A stretch of 8,100 bases of DNA from Acidimicrobiia bacterium. GTDB lineage: Bacteria > Actinomycetota > Acidimicrobiia > Spongiisociales > SHLN01. Below are positions 1-5,219 of this stretch, piece after piece. The notes beneath the pieces were generated by a model. That model had not been told where the DNA came from and ran no database searches. It was given only the letters and a program-made list of their open reading frames with translations. The translations under genes and the position numbers were made by a program. Position 1 is the first letter of the stretch. Every line of letters begins with the position of its first letter. The stretch covers positions 1-8,100 of the forward strand of contig JAUXLW010000049.1 in assembly GCA_030623545.1 (NCBI GenBank). The letters run 5' to 3'.

Positions 1-7
1 GGGCGGG

Positions 8-43
8 GTGGCCGAGCGTCAGCGAGGTCGGGGTGGGGGTGAC
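8..43 (+). repeat. G-rich intergenic repeat module, copy A
   Basis: This segment contains GAGCGTCAGCGAGG followed by a run of G with single interruptions (TCGGGGTGGGGG) and ends in TGAC. It aligns by eye with the segment at 282-321, which has GAGCGAAGCGAGGGCGAGGAGGGGG. The shared order is a purine-rich lead, a GAGCG-AGCGAGG core, then a G-rich tail. Two copies within 300 bases in a gene-free stretch suggest a dispersed intergenic element rather than coding sequence. Copy number in the genome is unknown from this window. Confidence 0.4.
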
Positions 44-92
44 GGCACACAACACTGGGGTCACGGGAGGTTTGGGTCGCCCCCCTTCCGTC

Positions 93-111
93 CTCGAAGC
101 AAAGCTTCGAG
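93..111. repeat. Perfect 8-bp inverted repeat with 3-base loop
   Basis: CTCGAAGC (93-100) pairs perfectly with GCTTCGAG (104-111) around an AAA loop. There is no following T-run on either strand, so it is not a standard intrinsic terminator. It could be an RNA hairpin in the tkt leader, the terminator stem of a gene to the left, or a protein-binding dyad. A related word, GAAGCTTC, recurs at 324-331. Confidence 0.5.
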
Positions 112-267
112 TCCACCTTCCCCTCGAGGTGAAGGAAGAAGAAAGAGCATGCCCTCACCTTTTTCGTGAACGGGTCACCGGTTCGAATTCACTGATACGA
201 CGAGGCTCAGACGGGATTCATAGCCGAACCAACCATGGATTGAGGCTCGAGGGAAGGAGAAACTCTT

Positions 268-294
268 ATGTCCTCCTGGGGGAGGACCGCCTGA
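268..294 (+). CDS. Possible 8-residue leader ORF (uORF)
   Basis: An ATG at 268 lies eight bases after an AAGGAG-type ribosome site (254-259, GGAG at 256-259). It opens the short frame MSSWGRTA, which stops at TGA 292-294. The good ribosome site and spacing are what make it worth noting. The ORF overlaps a perfect hairpin (271-286) and ends about 95 bases before the tkt start. There is no run of regulatory codons to suggest classical attenuation, and the peptide resembles nothing known to me. It may simply be chance in a G-rich repeat. Confidence 0.22.
   Translation: MSSWGRTA
271..286 (+). promoter_or_regulatory. Leader hairpin with a competing alternative stem
   Basis: TCCTCC (271-276) pairs perfectly with GGAGGA (281-286) across a TGGG loop. 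The overlapping CCTCCT (272-277) can instead pair with AGGAGG (309-314). The two pairings exclude each other and lie inside and just after the short ORF at 268-294. No U-run follows, so transcription termination is not supported. The anti-Shine-Dalgarno-like CCTCC word could also pair with the tkt ribosome site at 377-382. All regulatory meaning is inference. Confidence 0.3.
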
Positions 295-321
295 GCGAAG
301 CGAGGGCGAGGAGGGGGAGCC
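282..321 (+). repeat. G-rich intergenic repeat module, copy B
   Basis: Second occurrence of the GAGCG-AGCGAGG core with a G-rich tail (GAGCGAAGCGAGG, then GCGAGGAGGGGG). It aligns with 8-43 with small insertions and substitutions. It lies directly after the hairpin at 271-286, and its first bases form the right arm of that hairpin. Confidence 0.4.
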
Positions 322-376
322 TTGAAGCTTCTCGAATCCGGTTCCCACCTTCAAGAGGTATAGCCTGGCCTCTCCT

Positions 377-382
377 AGGAGG
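377..382 (+). promoter_or_regulatory. Ribosome binding site of tkt (decides TTG start)
   Basis: A perfect AGGAGG lies six bases before TTG 389. It fixes the TTG as the tkt start, and the translated N-terminus from there matches the transketolase family start. The site sits in a 10-base palindrome, CTCCTAGGAG (372-381), so it could be partly hidden in a weak local hairpin. Confidence 0.85.
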
Positions 383-388
383 ACACGC

Positions 389-2344
389 TTGAGCACTCAA
401 CAGACCGCAGTTAACGCCATCAAGGCCCTCGCGATGGACGCCGTACAGGCCGCCAATTCTGGCCATCCGGGTATGCCGATGGGGATGGCCGACCTGGCCA
501 CGGTGCTCTGGGCCGACTTCCTGGTTGTAGATCCGGAGGATCCCATGTGGCCGGATCGCGACCGATTCGTCGTCTCGAATGGCCATGGCTCCATGTTGCT
601 TTATTCGCTCCTTCATCTGAGCGGCTACCCGCTTCCTCTCGATGCGTTGCGCAACTTTCGCCAGTTCGGCTATCCGACTGCGGGCCATCCTGAGCGGGAG
701 CCCGAGATCGGCATCGAAACAACCACCGGGCCGCTAGGTCAGGGCTTCGGGACGGGAGTGGGGTTTGCCATCGCCGAAGAGCACTTGCGTAGTGTCTTCG
801 GTGATGGGCTGATAGATCATCGAACCTATGGGCTCGTGTCCGATGGCGATCTCATGGAGGGGATCTCCTCCGAGAGTGGCTCCCTGGCAGGTCACCTCGG
901 CCTTGGCCGGCTCACCTATCTCTATGACGACAACGAGATCAGCATCGAGGGCAGCACCGACCTTGCCTTCACCGAGGACGTTCCGGCCCGCTTTCGAGCT
1001 TTCGGATGGCACATCGAGGACATCGACGGCCATGATCGCGGCGCAGTAGCTGAAGCCCTGACTGCGGCTCGGGCGGTCGAGGATCGACCCTCGCTGATCG
1101 TGGCCCATACCCACATTGCCCATGGCTCACCCAACATGGTCGACAGTCACAAGGCTCATGGGAGCCCGCTTGGCGAGGATGAGATCCGGCTCACTAAAGA
1201 AGCGATGGGCTGGCCTACCGAAGAGCCCTTCCACGTGCCGCCGGAGGCATATGAGGCCTTTTCCGGGTTACGAGCTCGTGGGGCCGAGGCTCGCCGGGCC
1301 TGGGAACAGCGTCGAACTGACTTCTTCGATGCCGATCCCGGAGCTGAAGCTCAGTGGAAGTCATATTGGGAGGCGGGTGTCGTCAAAGCCAGCCCACTCG
1401 AATACGAGACCGGCCAGTCGATTGCCACCCGCAAAGCCTCACAAGCGGTGATTAACGACATCGCCGCTCGATTTCCCTCATTGCTTGGAGGTTCCGCCGA
1501 TCTGGCGCCTTCGACCAACACGCTTATCGATGCCTCTGGCGACTTCGGACCTGCCGATCGGGGGGGCCGTAATTTTCACTTTGGAATCCGTGAGCACGCC
1601 ATGGGAGCAGCGGTCAACGGCATGGCGATTCACGGTGGGCTGCGCCCCTACGGCGCTACTTTCCTCATCTTCAACGACTACATGCGACCGGCAGTTCGGC
1701 TCTCGGCCCTGATGCGCGCTCCCAGCATCTGGGTGTACACGCACGATTCGGTACTACTTGGCGAGGACGGCCCCACCCACCAGCCGATTGAGCAGCTGGC
1801 ATCTCTCCGGGCCATGCCCAACCTATGGGTGGTGCGCCCGGCCGACGCCGGAGAGACCGCCGAGGCTTGGGAAATGGCTCTCAACCGGACCGATGGGCCT
1901 ACCTGTCTGATCCTGACCCGCCAGGGCTTGCCGGTTATGGACCGGACGGGAAAGGAGGGCCTGGCGCACCGCGGGGGCTATGTGGTGCGCGACGGATCGG
2001 ATGCGGTGCTGGTCGCAACAGGATCTGAAGTCTGGGTGGCCCTGGAGGCGGCAGCTCTGCTCGAAGAGGAGGGCGTTTCGCTGCGGGTGGTGAGCTTGCC
2101 GTGTTGGGAGGCCTTCTTGGAGCAGGACGATGACTACCGGAGCACCGTTTTGGGCCCGGGGCTGCCGGTGGCCTCAGTCGAGGCGGCTTCCACGTTCGGT
2201 TGGCGGCGCATCACCGGCGATAGCGGTTTGAATATCGGGATCGATCATTTCGGGGCATCTGCCCCCTGGCAGAGACTTGCTGAAGAGTTCGGGCTTACTC
2301 CACAGGCCGTTGCCGGTCGGATAAGTGGCTGGCTCGGGCCGTGA
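389..2344 (+). CDS. tkt: Transketolase
   Basis: Thiamine-diphosphate enzyme that moves two-carbon ketol units between sugar phosphates in the cytoplasmic pentose phosphate pathway. The 651-residue product is full length. The N-terminal ThDP domain shows SGHPG (24-28, with His26 at the same number as in E. coli TktA), TTTGPLGQG (111-119) and the cofactor motif SDGDLMEG (151-158) with DDN (180-182). The first Gly of the usual GDG is Ser, a common variant. HGSPLG (257-262) follows. The pyrimidine domain has RKASQ (348-352), GGSADLAPS (367-375), the catalytic Glu in GIREHAMG (Glu402) and GEDGPTHQP (458-466). TRQGLP (510-515) carries the phosphate-binding Arg511. The C-terminal domain ends with FGASAP (621-626). 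The TTG start follows a perfect AGGAGG. The stop overlaps the next gene by GTGA, implying translational coupling. Transaldolase, often a neighbour in actinobacteria, is not visible here. Confidence 0.98.
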   Translation: MSTQQTAVNAIKALAMDAVQAANSGHPGMPMGMADLATVLWADFLVVDPEDPMWPDRDRFVVSNGHGSMLLYSLLHLSGYPLPLDALRNFRQFGYPTAGHPEREPEIGIETTTGPLGQGFGTGVGFAIAEEHLRSVFGDGLIDHRTYGLVSDGDLMEGISSESGSLAGHLGLGRLTYLYDDNEISIEGSTDLAFTEDVPARFRAFGWHIEDIDGHDRGAVAEALTAARAVEDRPSLIVAHTHIAHGSPNMVDSHKAHGSPLGEDEIRLTKEAMGWPTEEPFHVPPEAYEAFSGLRARGAEARRAWEQRRTDFFDADPGAEAQWKSYWEAGVVKASPLEYETGQSIATRKASQAVINDIAARFPSLLGGSADLAPSTNTLIDASGDFGPADRGGRNFHFGIREHAMGAAVNGMAIHGGLRPYGATFLIFNDYMRPAVRLSALMRAPSIWVYTHDSVLLGEDGPTHQPIEQLASLRAMPNLWVVRPADAGETAEAWEMALNRTDGPTCLILTRQGLPVMDRTGKEGLAHRGGYVVRDGSDAVLVATGSEVWVALEAAALLEEEGVSLRVVSLPCWEAFLEQDDDYRSTVLGPGLPVASVEAASTFGWRRITGDSGLNIGIDHFGASAPWQRLAEEFGLTPQAVAGRISGWLGP

Positions 2345-2817
2345 GGCGCCTGCAACTGGTTCTGGTGACGGCGCTCGTCGCCGCAGCCTGTGGAGGGGGT
2401 GCGTCGGTGGCAGACCTAGGTGATTCGGTCTCAGTCCACTACGTCGGCACTCTCGACGACGGAAGTGTGTTTGACTCATCTCGCGAGCGAGACCAGACCT
2501 TCGATTTCGTGATCGGTGCCGGACAGGTGATAGCGGGCTTCGACGCCGGAGTCAGGGGCATGAAGGTCGGTGACATCAAAACAGTGCGCATTGAGCCGGT
2601 CGACGCATACGGCGAAAGCGATCCTGGCCTTATAGAAACGGTCGACATTTCTCTACTTCCCGAAGATGTAAAAGTGGGTGACTCGCTTGTGACCAGCACG
2701 GGGCAGCAAGTCGTCGTGGTGGAGTTGACCGAAGACTCGGCCACTATCGATCGCAACGGTCCCCTCGCCGGCCAGGCACTCACTTTCGAGCTCGAGATGG
2801 TGGCCATCAACCCCTGA
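2341..2817 (+). CDS. SlyD-like FKBP-type peptidyl-prolyl isomerase, probable lipoprotein
   Basis: A 158-residue proline isomerase and chaperone of the FKBP family. Residues 1-20 look like a lipoprotein signal: two Arg, a hydrophobic core, then LVAAACGGG with Cys17 as the likely lipidated residue (the -3 position is Ala rather than the preferred Leu). The FKBP fold spans about 27-90 and 137-157. Pocket residues are in place: Tyr34, Phe44-Asp45, Phe54, Val63-Ile64, Phe67 (Trp in human FKBP12), Tyr90 and Phe149. Residues 91-136 match the SlyD insert-in-flap chaperone domain. It is followed by DRNGPLAGQALTFE, where SlyD usually has DGNHPLAG, so the His is replaced by Gly. The His-rich metal tail of E. 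coli SlyD is absent. The GTG start overlaps the tkt stop by four bases with no clear ribosome site of its own, so it is probably translated by coupling. Family SlyD proteins are usually cytoplasmic, so an exported form is notable. Confidence 0.93.
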   Translation: MRRLQLVLVTALVAAACGGGASVADLGDSVSVHYVGTLDDGSVFDSSRERDQTFDFVIGAGQVIAGFDAGVRGMKVGDIKTVRIEPVDAYGESDPGLIETVDISLLPEDVKVGDSLVTSTGQQVVVVELTEDSATIDRNGPLAGQALTFELEMVAINP

Positions 2818-2882
2818 GTTCCCTATCCCCGCCCCTCTTTTTCCTGCCTTCAGCTCAGGAGGGTAGAAGAAGAGCCGGCTTC
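2818..2882. other. Convergent intergenic spacer
   Basis: Sixty-five bases lie between two convergent stops. It contains CTCTTTTTCC (about 2836-2845), a CCTG/CAGG weak stem (2845-2861) and AGAAG...CTTCT around AGCCGG (about 2868-2883). No GC-rich stem followed by a T-run is seen on either strand. Termination must occur here or nearby, but I cannot point to a standard intrinsic terminator. Confidence 0.4.
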
Positions 2883-4397
2883 TCAGCCCAGCGCGTCGAG
2901 GAGGGCCCCGGCCAGAATGTCGTAGCCGATCGGCACAGGGTGGATATCAGGCTCGGAATCCAACATGTGGGTAGTCGAGCCGGTGGTACGCACCATTGGG
3001 GTGAAAGCATCGGCTATCAGGATTCCCTTGTCGGTGGCGATGGTCGCTGCGATCCGGTTGAAGTCGGTCAGGGTGGCGTCCGTGGTCGCTTCAAGCTCTG
3101 TCCCCAGGCCCAGGCTGAAGGGGTTGTATGCCACCATGAATATCACAGTCGCGTCGGGTGCCGCGTTGATGATCTCATCGAAAATGAACTCCATGTCCGC
3201 TCCGTACCCGTCGAAGGCACTCGTTAGGCGGCTCTGGCACACCTGATTGCTGAGAGTCTCGCTGCAAGCGTCCGAGCCCAGGTGTCCGAGCAGATTGTTG
3301 GCCCCGATATCGATGCTCACGTACGCCACCTCGTTCTCTTTGATGAAAGCGATCGCATCATCGAGCTGGCCTGCCCGAATCAGAGTTCCGGTGGTCTCTC
3401 CCGGGATCCCGAGATTGCGAAGACCGTAGGTCGTTCCGTCACGGGCCTCGACGGTGTTATGGAAGCGTGAAACATACCCGTCGCGCGGCTCGAGGACACC
3501 GACGTTGGCCGCCAGCGAATCTCCCAGCGCCACGTAGAACGGACCACTTCCCTCCGTCGTTGAGTTGACGCGGCCTGCGCCGAGCCGCTCGGGCGGTGGG
3601 TCGAGGGCATTGACCGCCGAGGCGGCCGCCTGCTGCAAGCCGCTAAGCAGGGCTTGCGAGGTGAGCAGATTGGTTCCCACCTGGGTCCCCACGATCACGA
3701 TCCGATCGTTGCCGATCGTGATTGCCTGCACGTCGGCTTTGGCTTCGGCCAGAGTGGTGTTGAAGTCGGCGATTCGCTCAACAAGGTCCTCGAGCGCGTT
3801 CTCGGCAATTCCGGGCATGGAGAAGGCTCCGAGGGAGATATCGTCCAGGTCCACCTGGACAGCCCCCATTTCCAGCTTGATGCTCACGGAACCGCTGGCC
3901 CCGACGCCCCCACTCTTGAATTCAGCGTCAAAGAGCAATGAGCCCTGCTCCCCGTCGGCTCCGTCGACAACATCGAGACTCACCGATCGGAGCGGATTGT
4001 CCCCCTCTCCCTGCAAGCCATCGAGCACATAGGCGGTCATCTCGTCTTCGGTGAGTTCGAGTCGAAAGGCGACAGAGTCCTTGATCTCGTCAACCTTGGC
4101 ATCGGCCGAGGCCAGCGCCACCGGGTCCGGTGCATCGATCGGCCCTTCGGTGTCGGTGAGCGCTTTGACCAGTTGGAAAACCCCCAGGCCCACGAATGCG
4201 GTACTCGCCACGAACACCACGAGCACTCCGGCGAGGATGCCGCCCAATACGGGCCGGGGAGCGAACAGGCCATAAATTGCCGCGGCCAGTACGAAAACGA
4301 AGGCCAGGATGGCGAATAGCTCTCCGAACTTGAACAGAGCAGCGATGCCGACACTCACCGCGGCAAGCACGCCGAAGATGACTACCGCAACCTTCAT
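2883..4397 (-). CDS. Membrane-anchored SGNH/GDSL hydrolase with an LmeA/YpmS-like middle domain
   Basis: A 504-residue three-part protein. Residues 1-80 hold three hydrophobic segments (about 3-22, 27-45, 50-75). Residues about 100-240 form a beta-rich domain starting RLELTEDEMTAYV, with DLDDISLGAFSMPGIAENAL (184-203) and a later TIGNDRIVIVGTQ. This pattern recalls the DUF2993/LmeA and DUF2140/YpmS lipid-binding-like families; the assignment is by eye. Residues about 285-504 are an SGNH esterase/acylhydrolase: block I ALGDSLA (nucleophile Ser294), block II NLGIPG (Gly330), block III GANN (365-368) and block V DIHPVPIGY (Asp484, His486). Block V reads Asp-x-His rather than the usual Asp-x-x-His. 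Cys378 and Cys387 could pair if exported. The likely substrate is an acyl or acetyl ester at the envelope, but it is unknown. The ATG start has only a weak AGGG site. It is convergent with the tkt unit and divergent from the next unit. Confidence 0.9.
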   Translation of the reverse strand: MKVAVVIFGVLAAVSVGIAALFKFGELFAILAFVFVLAAAIYGLFAPRPVLGGILAGVLVVFVASTAFVGLGVFQLVKALTDTEGPIDAPDPVALASADAKVDEIKDSVAFRLELTEDEMTAYVLDGLQGEGDNPLRSVSLDVVDGADGEQGSLLFDAEFKSGGVGASGSVSIKLEMGAVQVDLDDISLGAFSMPGIAENALEDLVERIADFNTTLAEAKADVQAITIGNDRIVIVGTQVGTNLLTSQALLSGLQQAAASAVNALDPPPERLGAGRVNSTTEGSGPFYVALGDSLAANVGVLEPRDGYVSRFHNTVEARDGTTYGLRNLGIPGETTGTLIRAGQLDDAIAFIKENEVAYVSIDIGANNLLGHLGSDACSETLSNQVCQSRLTSAFDGYGADMEFIFDEIINAAPDATVIFMVAYNPFSLGLGTELEATTDATLTDFNRIAATIATDKGILIADAFTPMVRTTGSTTHMLDSEPDIHPVPIGYDILAGALLDALG

Positions 4398-4411
4398 ATG
4401 AGCCCTGCCAT
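4394..4411 (-). other. Minimal overlapping ORF at the start of the SGNH hydrolase gene
   Basis: On the minus strand an ATG at 4411-4409 opens the frame MAGLI. Its TGA (4396-4394) overlaps the ATG of the hydrolase gene as ATGA. Both ATGs sit inside CATATG words (4395-4400 and 4409-4414). No ribosome site precedes the minimal ORF, so translation is doubtful. If it were used, it would couple to the hydrolase start. Confidence 0.15.
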
Positions 4412-4446
4412 ATGCGGTCGAGCGGCGGCTCGAGGGTCCTGGTCCA

Positions 4447-4476
4447 TGGAGTCACCCTATCGGGCATTCGTATAAT
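4447..4476 (+). promoter_or_regulatory. Probable sigma-70-type promoter for the membrane protein-adenosyltransferase-pepA unit
   Basis: A perfect TATAAT -10 box lies at 4471-4476, striking in this GC-rich DNA. The best-spaced -35 candidate, TGGAGT at 4447-4452 with an 18-base spacer, is weak (3 of 6 to TTGACA). Transcription would begin near 4483, giving a short leader with AAGGAG at 4489-4494. The spacer also lies just upstream of the divergent hydrolase gene, so the two start regions may influence each other. Confidence 0.6.
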
Positions 4477-4488
4477 CCCAGGCGACCC

Positions 4489-4494
4489 AAGGAG
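4489..4494 (+). promoter_or_regulatory. Strong ribosome site pointing to a non-canonical start
   Basis: AAGGAG lies eight bases before ATC at 4503, which is in frame with the membrane protein. No ATG, GTG or TTG sits at a usable distance. The first conventional start in frame, TTG 4527, is 32 bases away. An in-frame TAA at 4473-4475 closes the frame upstream. Confidence 0.65.
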
Positions 4495-4526
4495 CCCCCG
4501 GCATCGAGCTCAGTCCATCCCTGATT

Positions 4527-5219
4527 TTGACCACCTGGGCCGCCGGGCTCGCTGCCGTGGCCGCCCTGGTTGCGCGGTGGCGGGTAGTTGGTCCGGGTTT
4601 CAACTGGCTGGCGGGTTCGGTCGTCATCTTGCTGGGCGGGCTCGGTTGGTGGGCGGGCGGTGGCTGGACCGCCGGGGTGGCAACTGCCGCAGCCGTCGCC
4701 GCCTTCGCTCTGGCCCGTCGCCCGGACGCGGCGGCGGCGGCCTTCGTCACCGCGGCGCTCTTCTACGCGGTGGGTTCAGTCTCCGACGGCGGGATACTCG
4801 CCACCGTGTCGGGCGCTCTTGCTCTCGGCGGGATTACGGGGGAGATGTTGCTCGGTCACTGGTACTTGATCGATCCCACTCTGCCGCGCTGGGCGTTGCA
4901 GCGCCTGGATGGGGTGGCCCTCGTGGGCATTGTTCTCGAGATGGTGTTCCTGCTGGTGGCGGCCGGGTGGGACTGGGAGGACGCGGTGGTGGGTTGGGCC
5001 TTCGTGGCCTTGGCCGTCACTTCGCTGCTGTTGATGGTGGCGGTTTGGTTCTCTCTCAAAGAGCCGTCCTATCCCGGAGTCATGGCGGCTACCGGCCTCT
5101 CATATCTGGCAACGCTGACTGCTATGGGGGCCGCAGTCGCCGGCCGGGCGCTGGTGGACGAGGGTGCAAGTCTTTTAGCGGGGGCAGCCAGGCTGGCCGG
5201 TACACTCGTGGCTTCGTGA
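4527..5219 (+). CDS. Multi-spanning integral membrane protein of unknown function
   Basis: I do not recognise the family. The product from TTG 4527 is 230 residues, strongly hydrophobic and Ala/Gly/Val/Trp-rich. About seven or eight membrane segments are visible (roughly 1-17, 27-43, 47-64, 68-84, 89-108, 127-147, 152-175, 184-207). A conserved-looking polar stretch GEMLLGHWYLIDPTLPR (105-121) lies between segments, and its His-Trp-Tyr and Asp-Pro are the only strong functional-site candidates. The coordinates use the first conventional start. The promoter, the AAGGAG site and the short first helix all favour initiation at ATC 4503, which would add eight residues (IELSPSLI) and complete helix 1. 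The stop overlaps the adenosyltransferase start by GTGA, so the two are probably translationally coupled. A role linked to cobalamin is possible from position only and is not shown by sequence. Confidence 0.85.
   Translation: MTTWAAGLAAVAALVARWRVVGPGFNWLAGSVVILLGGLGWWAGGGWTAGVATAAAVAAFALARRPDAAAAAFVTAALFYAVGSVSDGGILATVSGALALGGITGEMLLGHWYLIDPTLPRWALQRLDGVALVGIVLEMVFLLVAAGWDWEDAVVGWAFVALAVTSLLLMVAVWFSLKEPSYPGVMAATGLSYLATLTAMGAAVAGRALVDEGASLLAGAARLAGTLVAS

Larger units (their letters stand above)
1..388. other. Gene-poor leader region upstream of transketolase
   Basis: About 390 bases without a convincing gene. The strand + frame ending at 392 is open from the window edge, but its predicted protein is low complexity, rich in Arg, Gly and Ser. 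It uses many codons rare in the neighbouring genes (AGA, AGG, ATA, CGA), and its third positions are much less GC-biased than those of tkt. The stretch does hold two G-rich related modules (8-43 and 282-321), a perfect hairpin (93-111), a purine-rich tract (about 129-147), a possible 8-codon ORF (268-294) with a hairpin inside it, and a strong ribosome site before tkt. A TATAGC hexamer at 359-364 could be a -10 box, but I see no matching -35. It reads as an untranslated leader or a decayed intergenic element. Confidence 0.6.

Noticed and set aside
144..200. A tRNA gene
   Set aside because: T-loop and anticodon-like words are present, but the T-stem (ACCGG with TCACT) does not pair and no D-arm or acceptor stem can be formed. 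Reported only as a low-interest remnant possibility.
33..392. A 119-residue + frame ending with TGA that overlaps the tkt TTG
   Set aside because: The overlap resembles other junctions here, but the protein is low complexity. Its codon use (AGA, AGG, ATA, CGA) and third-position composition differ from the neighbouring genes, there is no ribosome site before its start, and it crosses two repeat-like modules and a hairpin.
266..722. Minus-strand frames overlapping the start of tkt
   Set aside because: They are antisense shadows of transketolase with no family resemblance and biased composition.
2818..2882. A bidirectional intrinsic terminator between the convergent genes
   Set aside because: Short complementary words and one T-run exist, but no stem is followed by a T-run on either strand.
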